Positions 21,670 to 34,272 of a stretch of 64,000 nt of DNA are shown here, in pieces. The position numbers and the translations under genes are program-made. The stretch lies in NCBI GenBank assembly GCA_963678705.1, contig OY783203.1:42098347-42162346 (forward strand), written 5' to 3'. Source of the DNA: Panorpa germanica. Taxonomy: Eukaryota; Arthropoda; Insecta; Mecoptera; Panorpidae. The notes below the pieces were generated by a model. It had not been told where the DNA came from. It was given only the letters and a program-made list of their open reading frames with translations, and made no database searches. How positions within the stretch are numbered: position 1 is the first letter of the stretch; each line of letters starts with the position of its first letter.

Positions 21670-22976
21670 GAATCTTATTCGAAAATTCGTACGAGATTTA
21701 GAAAAATTGTTTGTATGGTAATGCCTACTTTTGTGGTACAGCCATATGGTAGTTACAAGCGGAAAAGTGGGTGTTCAAAAAGTTGCGAGTGTAATTAGGA
21801 AGTTTATCACAGAATTAGAACTGCTATATGCCACGGCGCGTTGTCTACAATTAAAAAATCAAGCACTAAAGAGTACACAGTCCATTATTATTTAGTAAAA
21901 ACTCAAACCATCTTATATTTTATGATTTTTGGTACATATTTAGTTCTAATACCTCAGAATCACACTATATAAGTCAGATTTCCTTTTATAGTTTTTTTTC
22001 AATTTGTGTATCATAAAAAGACAGTTTCCTTACTATTAAAATTTAATAAATACATTTTCTATTTAATAAAAAGTTTAAAAAGATTTCTGTAATATAGCAA
22101 GTTGCTTATAGATACATAAGCTAAAGCGTAAGTACAGATATTGATAGATATATAAAGGATAAATATAAATACCAACAAATATAACATTATATAAGTTAAG
22201 TATGCAATAACTGATGGCACTATTCATATTATGAATGTGTATCTCTGATGTTTATAGTGTAACTCTCGTTCAAATGTTATAAATTATTTTGTCGGTAATA
22301 AAACAAATATGTAATTAATTTCAAATCACAGTGTTTCTAACAATAATAAAAGCAATGGTCTCAACTATTCTGTGATAAACAAACTAATTTCAAAACAGTC
22401 ATCCACAGACACAAAAAGATAAACTGTCAACAGACAGGAAGATAGTTAATTCATATTTATCTCAGAATAGCCAACTGTAGGGAAGTGTCTGGTAACCGCC
22501 AAACATGTCATGACGCCATTTTGAGCTCTTACGCTATTTGATAATGTAGTATGCTGTTTACATCTGCGCGTTATTTGTCTATTTGTAATGGAAATTTTAA
22601 TAAATAAATTAATATTAACAGTTTATTATAATATTAATCATACCTAAAATTAAATAGTGTAATATGTAAAAGTAATAGATTTATATAGTTTATTCCAAAT
22701 AAGTTTACTCTACAATTTGTTTGGCTGTGTGAATCGGCGCCAATGTAAATGAAGTGACAACAGTAGTGTTTTTATAATTACACAATGATTTTAATTGACT
22801 AAATGTGACTTTAATATAAAATGGTGTTTATAATAATGTTTTTAAACATACATATCGTGCCTTTTTACTGATTAATGTGTTAGTTTTGTAATTTGTGTTG
22901 TTCGTGTTGTGTTGACGGCACCTACTTTCAAACACTTTATTATTTCTTCATATTTTTAATTTCTTCATAAACCAAA
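21670..22976. other. Intergenic region upstream of Rad21
   Basis: AT-rich and without recognisable exons. The Rad21 promoter and 5' UTR must lie near its right end, but no TATA box or clear initiator was found. Confidence 0.4.
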
Positions 22977-25900
22977 ATGTTTTACGCACATTTTGTATTA
23001 GCCAAAAAGGGCCCACTGGCTAGAATTTGGTTAGCAGCACACTGGGATAAAAAACTTACAAAGGCTCATGTATTTGAAACTAATATTGAGTCTTCTGTGG
23101 ATGGAATTTTACAGCCAAAGGTTAAATTGGCTTTAAGAACGTCTGGACATCTATTATTGGGAGTTGTTCGAATATATTCAAGAAAAGCCAAATATTTGTT
23201 AGCTGATTGCAATGAAGCATTTGTCAAAATCAAAGTATGTTATTTTACAACATTAATTTCTTCAATATAGTTCACATATCAATATTCTAAATTTATATAT
23301 AACAATTTTGCAGATGGCTTTCCGCCCTGGTATGGTAGATTTGCCAGAAGAACATAGAGAAGCTGCCATGAATGCAATTACGTTACCTGAAGTATTTCAT
23401 GATTTCAATACAGCAATGACGGAATTAAAGTATAGAAGCTTTTTTTTTTATTGAAATAAACAATTTTAAATTTATTTTATACATTTATAAAAGTAACTGA
23501 TAATTATTAAACAACAACAAACATTGATATGATAGCTTACTGTCTGAAAAAAAACGAAATTATCTTTTCTCTTAGTAAAACAGTTACTGGTTTTCCATAA
23601 GCCAGTAAATTTTTCTGGCTTATAATATCCATAAAGAAACTTCTAAAAAGTTCTTATATGAAATGTAATAAATATTTCTTATTATATAAATAGTAATCTT
23701 ATCGTACACATTTATTAAACAACCTTTTTCACTTATATCCGACTGGATAATGTTTATTTTAACAAAAAGGGATATTTTATTTTATATATCTATTATACTT
23801 ATTATTTTATATTATAATAGTTATATAATATAATAGTTATATTCATTTCAATGTTTTATTCGCAAGAGTCCATTCCCAACTGTATTAACACTTCATATTT
23901 GTTCTTACAATAGTTTATATAATTTAATAATTTTATCATATGATAGTCACTTCAAAAATATCTATCCTGCTATAAATGTGTTTTACAACAACAGTTGTTC
24001 ACAATGGAAATTCCTGTTAACAATAAAATACATCTTATTTTTTTTTTTTAGTGACATTGACATTGAGGCACAGTTTAGTTTAAATCAAACACGTGCAGAA
24101 GAAATCACAATGCGTGAAGATTATGGATCTTTAACGTTAGTTACACATGATGATGGATTTGGAGATATGGGTTTTGACACAGACACTCCAGATATGATGC
24201 GTGATGCTATTGGTGGCGATCAAGCTCTAGAGCAGGTATAGTAGCTATAGAAATTCAACTTTTTGTATGAACAGGCGTGAAAAGAAAGAACAAAATTCTT
24301 ACAATTTACTTATTTAATTAAACTCATTAATTCCATAATTTTTAATACAAATGAGTTTAAAACTTTAATTCACTATCATAGATTATTAATCTGTTTTTCC
24401 CGGTTGATCCCGCTCAATAGCATTTGAGAGCAGACACGCTTAGATGAAGTAACGAACAGTTTTATTTATATTTTGATTAGATCTTTATAATACCTGAGAT
24501 AAACATTGATTTACTTTTAGTTGGAACTCAACACCCAGCATAGAAAATGATTTTGAGGGTTCGAATTGTTGTGAATCAGTCTTCTTGTCTTGGTCATTTT
24601 CATTGTGAACAGTCATGATCCTAAAATTTGGTAGACAAACAACTACTATTACTTATTACTTTCATACTTTTTCCAAGCAGACATTCAGCGTTGCTTGCTT
24701 AACTTCAGAATATGACGATAATTCTAAGACTTTTCTAAATATTTGAAAATCGAAATATTTTTAATTTCTTTTATCATTTATAATTATTTTAAAGTAAATA
24801 AATAATATCCTGATTTTAAACAAGTATTTATAGATGATAGCACATTGGCTGAGCACTTACGCTGTGCTACTGTGCCTTCGGGTTCGATTTTGAACCAGCC
24901 CTGAGTGCGATTGTTTTATCACTTTATTGATTACATACATTCAAAATGGAACTATGCACTTAAAAGGCAGCAGTGTAGAATACCATAAAGGCTGTCAACG
25001 TAGTAGAAGGCCGTTGGTATTTTAACTAGTATCGAAAATAGACGGACATTAAATTAAATAAATTTGTAAAAAACAATTTCTCCGTATTAATATTTTGTAC
25101 CTACTTCACAGAGTAATTTATTGTTCTCTGATGGTATGAGTATGGGCGTCGATTTAGATCGAAGTAAAGAACCTATTCCAAGCACTTCAGAACCAATGCC
25201 GGGAACATCCCGAGCTGGTCTTGAATCGGACAGAGAACCGCATATTCATGACGATGGCTTCGGTGGAACAATTGGGGACGATTTTGAACGTAAGTTTATG
25301 TTGTAAATAAATATAAAGGTAATTCATGTTTATATTAAAGTTTTTTTTTAATTAGATGCTGGGGGTCTCTTCGAAGGAGATTTATTCGGAGATGTGCCAG
25401 CAGAAGCAAGTGCGCTTACAGGTGCACTAGAAGAACCTTCAATTATACAGCCAACTATCGATAGTGATGATGATATGGATCACTATGATGGTGGAGCTTC
25501 ACCTGGTGGTCATAGTTCAGATGAATCACGCCCCACAAGTGCTTTAGATTTACCAGGTTCTGATGGACCACCATTAGCTCTTCCATCCTCACCACAATTA
25601 ATGCCGCCTCCATCTGTACCACCAATGGCACCAACGCCTGACTTACATGAACCAATGTCTGAAGAACCAGAACGAGGACCTACACCCATCCCAGAACAAA
25701 CACCAGATCAAACTACACTTTTGCAAAATGAAGAAGAAAGTTTTGCACTGGCGCCTGTTGATACTTCTGCTTTAAAGGGCATAACTAAAGCTAAGCGAAA
25801 AAGGAAACTAATTGTAGATGAAATTAAAAATATTTCTGGTGAAGAAATGAAAAATCAACTGTCTGATACGACGGACATTGTAACAACTTTAGATTTGGCA

Positions 25901-28215
25901 CCTCCTACAAAAAGGTACATATGTAATAAAGAATTTCAGAAAAGAAATTCTTTCATGTAATTGTGTCATGATAAAGTATTTTTGGGAAATTGACTAAATA
26001 CTTGCCCTAAGAATTAATTGAATACATTTGAATTTCTCAGTATAAAATTAATATTTTCTCTTACATTCTAGATTAATGCACTGGAAAGAAACGGGAGGGG
26101 TGGAAAAACTGTTTGCCTTACCATCGAGACATATACCAGCAAGGGCTTTGTTCAAGGTTTATATTACATTATCTGTTATGTAAGTCACAATATTTTTATT
26201 ATTATTAATGTTTCTTATCATTTATTACAGAATTATCAACGTCATTTGACATCTCGAGCATTTGAAATTGAAGATTTTTCTGCTCTTGGGCCAGATATTC
26301 TGGTTCCTGAATCAACATATCCAGCGGACGATTCTACAGCATTTGACACGGTAGCAAGAAGAATTACAAGAAAAAGGAAATATCCATCGGATTCAATTTC
26401 TGAGGTAATTTTGTACAAATCGTTAAGCTATCTAAGTACATGTAACTTTGCCTCTTTGGTAAATGATAATAATTGACTAATCCTTGAACAATTGAATAGA
26501 TATTAAATAAAACTTCATTGATTCAGTCTAGTGTTTATATATATTTTTTAAATTGACTTATTGAGTTTCACAAGTAAACTCAGATATGTAATAAAATTAT
26601 TAATTGCTTATACATACCGATAATGATTTAATCTACTGTCTCAAATTGCCGTGTAGAAGTGATCTTTTTTTAATTTTACTGTGATGTTTTATTTTGTAGG
26701 GTAGTAAAACTCCTGCTCATGCACCTGAAATGCTAGAGGCATCGCCAATGTTACCACCTCCTCAAATGCCAGATATAACTGAACAATTAGGTACTTTATA
26801 GTTCATTGTTTGATATATTTGTAAGATATTGTGTAATATTAATATGTTATGATTGTAACAGCAAAATATTATGATGATATTTACCAATTTTATATGGTTG
26901 ACACACTGCTTAATGCTCAATGTTTGGGATCATGATTCAGACGATGATTATGATCATTTTGCAGAAGCTACTGAAATGATGCCACCGCCTGCGACACCGG
27001 GACCTGGTGATATGTTATTGTCTGAACAAATGCCACCAACACCAGGAATGCTACCAATGACTCCTGGAGATAGTCTTCATGGTATTTTAAATTTATTACA
27101 TTTTAATGTTTTAATAATGTTCATCTGGTTTTATATTACAATGTGTTTCTTATTCAGGCGGTATGACACCTGGAATTCTACCAGAAGGAATAACACCTCA
27201 TCATATTCCGGAAGGATTACCTATGACTCCTGGGGGAATAACTCCAGCTGAATTAGAACATGGAATGGATGTGGATGTTGACTTACCCATGCCTCATATA
27301 CCTGGCGATCAAGTAATAATAACGTTGTTGAGAGTTATTTATATATTTGTATTATTTGAACAATTTAAATATATTCATATATTTATAATAGGTGTCGTCA
27401 TATTTGGAAGGTACGCCAGAGCAACTGTCGCATCCGAGTTTAATGACACAAGAAATATTAGATCCAACGACAGGGCAGATGGTTATTCAGCAATTGGAAC
27501 AGTTGCCAGAACTTGGGAGCATAGAATTAGGCTATGATCAGCAGGTATTTCAGATCTATCAAATAAGCAGAAATATTAATCTAATATTGCAAGTCTGTTC
27601 AATAACAAATTTAAAAATCAGGGTCAACATATGCAAATGGCAAATATGGGATATGATGAACATGCAATGGAAACACATACTCCTCGTGCACCAATGTCTG
27701 AAAGGGTTGCAACCCCATGGCATGAAGATTATGAATTTCCTCCATCTGCTGGACATGTAAGTATATAATCAATATTGCAAATCGATAAACTTACGCAGAA
27801 TATTTCATAAAATATTATTGACTATTTAGCCTGGTGAAGAACAACTTCAGGATGAGACTGACGAGCAATTTGAAGAACGAGTTCTAAATAAACGTGCTGC
27901 ACAAATGTTTACTTCTGTTAGAGGTAAACTTTTGAAACAGGAACACTTATTCTTGTCAGAGATGGCTCGACACAATAATAGAAAACAGGTAACATTATTT
28001 TATTTTTGTAAAGCTTTAAGGTTGCTTTTTAAAGGTTTGCAATCTTATTTATTATTGTTATTTAACTCAAATAATTTTATTTATTATAGGCTGCACAAAA
28101 GTTTTATAGTTTACTGGTTCTCAAAAAGTTCCAAGTTTTAAATATTTCTCAAGATGAACCATGTGGAGACATTAAAGTTACAAGAGGTCCGAAATTCGAT
28201 AATCCTGCAATGTAA
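22977..28215 (+). CDS. Rad21: Cohesin subunit Rad21/Scc1
   Basis: The kleisin subunit that closes the SMC1-SMC3 cohesin ring around sister chromatids. I traced 14 coding exons with consistent phases, giving 837 residues: 22977-23234, 23314-23429, 24052-24235, 25112-25289, 25356-25914, 26072-26156, 26231-26404, 26700-26790, 26941-27081, 27158-27312, 27392-27544, 27622-27756, 27830-27988, 28090-28215. The N-terminal SMC3-binding domain ([20 protein letters not shown] onward) spans residues 1 to about 105. The SA/stromalin-binding segment ([14 protein letters not shown]) starts near residue 432. The C-terminal winged helix that binds SMC1 occupies about 750-835. Two ExxR motifs fit separase cleavage sites: ESDR (R227) and EPER (R352). 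The middle is rich in Pro/Met/Asp repeats (MTPG-, PPTPG-like), making it longer than the human 631 residues. The exon at 26941 has a weak polypyrimidine tract. Confidence 0.96.
24838..25045 (+). mobile_element. Possible tRNA-derived SINE in Rad21 intron 3
   Basis: TTGGCTGAGCAC near 24845 resembles an RNA polymerase III A box. GGTTCGATTTT at 24881-24891 resembles a B box at about tRNA-like spacing. A non-tRNA body follows. No clean target duplication or A-rich tail was found, so this is a suggestion. Confidence 0.4.
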
Positions 28216-30716
28216 AAAAAATATGCCAAATGCATAATATTTTCTGAGAATTTTTTTTTTATTAAGTTTTTTTTAAGATTAACTAATTTAAATGATAGCA
28301 TACAAAAAAATATTCATATTTGTGTTAAATATTTTATTTTCTTAGTTTTACGTGTTTTTTTAAAAAAACATATAATTGTTTCACTCGAATTATATTTGCT
28401 AAAATTTGTTTATTATTTTAAAGCACTACACACTTACGAGACACCTAATTTTTTTAAAAATATGCTAAGAATAAACTGTGTAGTGTATTCGTAATGTTCG
28501 TGATGTGCAACATTTATATTTTTTTTAAATTTACACTTTAATTTATGTAATGTTTTAATAATAAACGGAACAGTCTATATTTTTTTAGAAAATATACAAG
28601 TCGATTTAATTTAATTTATTCTTTAATATAACTTATAAAGTAAACATATTCATAAGTTTTATTAATTAATAGTATTATAAATAATTACCATTTACTTTAG
28701 ACTGAATGTAATTAAGCTACTTTCATTGTTATAATATTAATAAAATGTAAAATTGTAAATATTTTTCTATATTGTAGAGTCAAGCGAGTTTATATAACTA
28801 AGTATGTAATATTATTTTGGTATAGAACCTATATTAGTTCGAATTTAGAATGAACATAAATCACGACCAAAGTTCAACTAAAAACAAATTTGTAAAAAGA
28901 AAAGTATATATTATATATAATTAGGTAAATTCAAATTATGTTTAAAATCGGTGCAACAGATGCATACAATTATTGTAAAAATGCTTTAGGCATATCATAT
29001 ATGTATATACATATATATATATATATACACATTTCAATCCTGTGTTTCCATCGTAACAGGTGTTAAGTACAAAAGAATATTTAATTCAGACATTAAAAAA
29101 TTTGATATAACACTTGTTATAGTAAATTTCACTTTTACATGTTGGGACAACTTTGATGAATTTTTAAAACATTTAGGTGTTCACCAACAGTGCTCGGCGC
29201 TTAATATACTTAAAAACCACAAATACCTTAAAACATATACCATTTTTCTCAATAGTACAAGTACAATAGTAATACTACAGTTAACACCTTATACGCAGCA
29301 AACACAGATATGTAAACATACATATATATATATATAAATAAAATACTGTGTTTTATTATAATAATTACTTTAGTTATTATAATTTTTGTAAAATAAATAA
29401 TTATAGAGTTGGCTTATTTGTGGTAGTTATAATATATAATCAACTATTTTCAAAATATTAACAATGAAAGTACCTTTATTGTTACACTATAACATCAGTT
29501 AAGGTTATTATTATATAATTCTTCTTGTGCCTGTTATAAAAATTGTTAATAATTGTAATTATATATTCAATTTAAAATTGATATATTTAACTAATTAGTT
29601 TTGTTTATAAAAATGACTAATATACAGTGAAAGTTCAAAATCCCATTACTGCTAAAGAGAACTGAAGATTTCAAGGCACATAATTTTATAAATGGGTTTA
29701 ATTTTAGTTATAATTAATAATAATATATTTGTTTATTTGAAAATTGTTAAAATAAAAGATATATATATATTTAAATCAAAAGCTATGAAATCAACATTCC
29801 TCAGGAGTGGTGTTAAAACTCAGTTTTTTTAAATCTATATTTTTGTTATGGATGAATTGCTGCAGTTTCAATAAATAGGAAAATTCAAAGATCTTAAGAA
29901 TTCAGCTATTACGGCATTGTGTACCAATTAAATTGATAAAATAGAGCGTTCACTTAGTTGAAATTGGTTTATATGTTTACGGCTGTACTTTTGTCTATTT
30001 TTTTTTTACAATTATTCATTGAGTAGTAATAAATAATGTTACTTTCATATTCTGCAGTAATACTTCTCTACACAGGAGTAAAATTATGTGGATTAATGTA
30101 CGACTAAGGTCACATGGATGTCATGTCTAGCAAACGTAATTGATCCAGTGAACACATTTTCAGATACGTGTAGCAGCGAGTGTCAACATAATAGTCATCT
30201 TATTAAGCAATTTTATGTTTTCTAATATAGTATTATTTAACATAAAAATTTGTTTTTCTACAGTTACTATAATATAAAGAAATTTTGAAATATTAGCTTT
30301 TTGTGAAAAAATATAATTTAGAATATATATGACTTGAGGATGAATGCGATGAAAATGTATGACTGTGTTAAAGTTAAGAGATTTTTCTAAAAATAAACAA
30401 ATTATTAGGGAATGTGTATGAAACAATAAATAAAAAAAGGTAATAAAATAATAAAGCAAATTTTATTTTACTTTTCCTTTTAAATTAACATAATTATGTG
30501 TAAATAACTTTTCAGTTTGTAAATAATAACTTTATAATATGTAAATTGTATAGAGACCAATTCAAAGCAAGAAAAAGTAGGCATATCTCGAATTTTTTTG
30601 CGAAATAACGAAATAAATGTAAATTTTGTGTACAGAACGTAATTATACTACTAATGAATTATAAAATAATGTTAAATATTTATAACCACGAAAAATCATA
30701 CGTCCTTCTTAGTGCA
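28216..30716. other. Rad21 3' UTR and intergenic sequence
   Basis: Very AT-rich, with several AATAAA-like signals (for example in TAATAAAATG near 28738) and short (TA)n tracts near 28998-29025 and 29322-29335. No further exon is recognised. Confidence 0.5.
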
Positions 30717-31232
30717 GGCGCTATAGGTAGTTGAGTATGCAAAATGTGAGGACCGGCAACTATGGTCGGATTCTTATACCTGAGACCCCAAATAATAACA
30801 AAACACATCTTGCCACCAGCTGTGATGGTCCCTTCCCGCTCCCTTCACATCCCCTCTCCGAGCTAACTGTAAGCATAGTGCACTTAGGTATTCACCTGCA
30901 GAAGCAAATAAATCGTTGAAATGCTTAATTTGTAGAAAATTATCGAGGAACAAAGACAAGCAGCTGTATTTGTGTTCCGAAAATGCAGCAACAGAACAAA
31001 TTTTAAATACTGCACGCAGTAAACAAGACCATGTTTTTACTCAACTTAGTACTTGTCAACGGCCTGAAGATGTATTTGCTATCGAAGTGAGATAAAAAAA
31101 GTGGGGTAAAAAAAATGGACCAAATATTTGACCGGCAAGATCCGCATTATTAATTTTTGACCTTTTCTTAACTTAAACCCATTAGTGGAATTAGGTCCTC
31201 ACATTTTGCATACTCACTTACCTCTAGCGCCC
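30717..31232. mobile_element. TIR-bounded element carrying a decayed coding fragment
   Basis: About 40-bp terminal inverted repeats enclose roughly 515 bp. The left end has GAGTATGCAAAATGTGAGGA and GGCGCTATAGG; the right end has the mirror TCCTCACATTTTGCATACTC and CCTCTAGCGCC. The CAGG/CCCG-type outermost bases fit a hAT-like end, but no 8-bp target duplication was seen, so the superfamily is open. Confidence 0.75.
30871..31095 (+). pseudogene. Zinc-finger-like coding fragment inside the TIR element
   Basis: An open frame of about 74 codons with coding-like composition: LKCLICRKLSRNKDKQ, then LNTARSKQDHVFTQL, ending FAIEVR and a TAA. It has no start codon of its own. A splice-acceptor-like CACCTGCAG lies at its beginning. 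The C-x2-C followed by an Ala/Asp-rich helix resembles the N-terminal zinc-binding region of many uncharacterised insect transposon-borne proteins, in which a Tyr-His and a Cys follow where the stop now lies. This likeness is from memory. Confidence 0.5.
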
Positions 31233-32398
31233 GGTCTATCTTTAGAGAATCTAGTTTTGAATTTAAATTTAGATTTTCAAGTCGTTAGTGAAAATTTGTT
31301 CGGAGATATGTTTTCAATTTCAAAAACAAATTTAAAAACGTTCTTTCGATCATTTTTTATCAATAATTTGTAATTATTATCAAGGAAATATAGCAATTGA
31401 TTATCTGTTAATGTTCTAAACATTTAATCGTTATGCAAAATAAAAACAAAATGCTGAAATAAGCAATAATTTTGTATAAAATAAAATTTGTACTGTATAA
31501 CTAGAAAATGTGCTTAATAGATACAAAATTCAGGTCAACAAATTTATACATAAATGAACATATTTAGTTTCAACCTTAACAATTGCACCTTTCACTAATT
31601 TTACGTTTAGTCCATATATATCAGTGTTGTATCAGTAACATTTTTTAGTATCTACGAGTATATACAGTTACTTAAAATAATTTGTAACTAGTTACACTTA
31701 CATATACTTTTTTAATAACGTAACTAGATACAGTTACTTTGAAAATGTAATAAAACTTCAGATACGTTGTACGAAAGAAGTTTGTTAAAATTTAATATTT
31801 TAGAAACGTTAACAAATATATGATGTTCTTTTCCTCGTTATAACTGTATTTATTACAGTTTTTAATATTTTTCTAAAGATATATAACGTGTAAGCGTAGG
31901 CACTCACACGAGACGGGTTGTCTTTAGATACTCTTATCGTTGTAATAGAATAATTGACATAACACCATTTGAAAAGGTTAAATCAACAAAGATAAGGCTA
32001 ACAATTTTATCAAAATTTTTGGTTAATGCTGACTTAAGCTGAAAAATGTGATAAGTCCCTTTTACTGTAGAATATTTTAACATACTTATTTTTCTCAGTC
32101 TCAATTATACAATTTTTCGAATGATCCCTTTTTTTTTGCTTTTATGCCAAATGCAATTCAGATATTGAGGTATTCAAAGATCTAGAAATAGGATTCGGTC
32201 CGGAACAAATATTTACAAGTATAACATACTCGTAATTATGACATACATTTTATGTAATTGCAACTACCAAATTGCGCTATGCAATACATCTATGCATACA
32301 CCCTATTCATTGACTATTTTAAACTTCTTTTATTTCCAAACATGAAGCCATGAAATGAGTAATAAGTCATTGCTGAAATTAACGACTTGAGGAAAACA
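31233..32398. other. Intergenic with a hAT-like terminus
   Basis: AT-rich. At 31622 a CAGTGTTG start, typical of hAT termini, is followed by repeated AGTTAC/GTAACT motifs to about 31760. A block at about 31905 (TAGGCACTCACACGAGAC) loosely resembles the Harbinger-like MITE left end and could be the far end of the copy at 32399-32523. No gene is seen. Confidence 0.4.
31622..31765 (+). mobile_element. hAT-like element end with subterminal repeats
   Basis: It begins CAGTGTTGTATCAGTAAC and contains several copies of AGTTACTT, GTAACTAGTTAC and TAACTAGATACAGTTAC in both orientations. hAT transposases bind such clustered subterminal motifs. No matching opposite end was found nearby, so it is a solo end. 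Confidence 0.5.
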
Positions 32399-32523
32399 TA
32401 CCGTGTGTTTTATCTCACTCGTATACACGTTCGTTCTCTCCTAACAACACAGTTGCATTCTCATTCGGTTCGGGCAGATTCGGGGCTAAGGTTTGCAACC
32501 AGTCGTCCCATGTGCGGACGCCC
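32399..32523. mobile_element. Harbinger-like MITE, copy D (right end only)
   Basis: It carries ATTCGGTTCGGGCAGATTCG, GGTTTGCAACCAGTCG and a clean right terminus GTGCGGACGCCC followed by TAA (32524-32526). This matches the terminus of copy C at 15873. A (TA)n tract follows almost directly. Confidence 0.7.
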
Positions 32524-32526
32524 TAA

Positions 32527-32632
32527 GTATATATATATATATATATACACCTGTATATATATTTATATATATATATACACCTGTATATATATTTATATAT
32601 ATATATATATATATATATAGGTATATATATAC
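32527..32632. repeat. (TA)n tract with ACCTGTATA interruptions
   Basis: TA dinucleotides interrupted by the repeated block ATACACCTGTATATATAT, present twice in tandem at a spacing of about 40 bp. Tyr/Ile open frames here are artefacts. Confidence 0.9.
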
Positions 32633-33508
32633 CTGTTACGTAACCTTTATCATTAATCATAAAACATCTTAAAAATAATCTTCTTAGGAAGGAATAAAGG
32701 CTTTTAAAATAGACCCTTTAGTATTAAATATTACTAGGTTTCACTTAAATAAAATATTACATGATGAAAGGTAACTTCCATGTTTTGTGTATGTACACGT
32801 ATGCATTGATGGATTTATATATGTCGACATCTAAGATGCATAGCTTATGCTATTTAAAAGCAATTTGAAATGCGCTTATGTGCAAACAAAGACGTGTTAA
32901 TAATGAACGATGAAGTATAAAAATAACATTACAATTATTTGCATTATCAGTTGCATTTATACGTTCCGTACGTGTCTCTTTTTCTTGTCTGATTAAATTT
33001 TAAATTTTAGTTGTTTTAAATACGGTAAATAAGATTAGAAAATTAAAATATTCATAATAACAGCATTTAATAATGTGAGTAATTAAATTAAATAATACAT
33101 GTTTGTTATGTTGAAATATACTATTACTATTTTTATCGTATAATATACTGAGTCATCAACTATAGCAACAATTCTGTCTACACATATATACCTATAGTAT
33201 TAATCAGTATTAATTTGAATAATATGTGTTCTCCACACTGTTTTTTATCTACTTCGCATGTTTCTCAACTTTTTATATATTGGCTACTCTGCTTATTGCA
33301 GAATCAATTTCAAGCGTTGGTAATAGGTAAACGTCATTATGAAGTAAGATAAGACTTTATGGACTTTATTAAATAGTTTCCGGCCACGTTAGGTGGTGCA
33401 CTGTATAAGTGTTATTTAAAAAAATTATAACTTTAAATACTTTTATATAAATAATTAGTTCATTAATGTATAATTTTATATAAATGTGGTGTTGATACTA
33501 GTATAACA

Positions 33509-34272
33509 ATGTATTTCAGGTTGAAGTGGATTTGCTTTATATGTATTTTTAGTAGCATTACTGAGTTGAATGGTGTTGAATTGACTTTTGAGTTGCCGGA
33601 TAATGCTAAAGAATGTTTTTATCAAGAAATACCAAAAAATACGTCAGCGACCTTAGAATTTCAGGTAGAATTACTTATGTCTCATATTTATTCTTTAACC
33701 TATAAAATTAATATAAAAGTTTAATAATTAGATTAAATGAAAGGTCAAAACATACGCTTAGTAACTTGTTTGTTTATTACTTGAAGGTTGTAACTGGGGG
33801 ACAATATGACGTAGATGTTACACTAGAGAGTCCAACAAAAGAAATAATCTACCGCCAAGTTAAAAAACAATTTGACTCAAAAAGCTTTATTGCTCCTGTT
33901 GATGGAATTTACGTAGCTTGCTTTAGTAATGAATTTTCCACTTTCTCGCATAAGTTGGTCTATATGGATTTCCAAGTTGGGGATGAACAACCTCTCCCAG
34001 GGGTCGGTGAACATGCTACAGTTTTAACACAGCTGGAATCTTCTGCACAAGAAATACATAAGAGACTTAAAAATATGTTGGATTATCAAACTCACCATCG
34101 TTTAGTCGAGGCACAAGGAAGAAAAAGAGCTGAAGATCTTAATGGACGTGTTATGTGGTGGTCAATTTTGGAGACAGTGGCTGTTCTTGTTATTACCATC
34201 GGTCAGGTGCTTGTGTTACGAAATTTCTTTTCAGAAAAAAAGCCATCACAATTACTAAATTCTAGAATGTAA
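33509..34272 (+). CDS. p24 / TMED3-TMED7-type cargo receptor
   Basis: A type I membrane protein of COPI/COPII vesicles that selects cargo between ER and Golgi. Exons are 33509-33664 and 33787-34272 (phase 0), giving 213 residues. Residues 1 to about 22 form a signal peptide. The GOLD domain follows from [18 protein letters not shown], with its two conserved cysteines (KECF, VACF) and the [10 protein letters not shown] motif. The region from about 125 to 172 is the coiled coil. A transmembrane segment lies at about 175-197, and the cytosolic tail starts RNFFSEKK, with the FF and dilysine-like vesicle-coat signals. The junction LEFQ-VVTGG and overall similarity fit the gamma (TMED3/7) subfamily, in Drosophila the p24-1 type. 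An AATAAA signal at 34322 lies about 50 bp after the stop. Confidence 0.93.

Noticed and set aside
24840..24915. A functional tRNA gene
   Set aside because: B-box-like sequence is present, but no cloverleaf with a proper acceptor stem and anticodon arm could be drawn. A SINE head is more likely.
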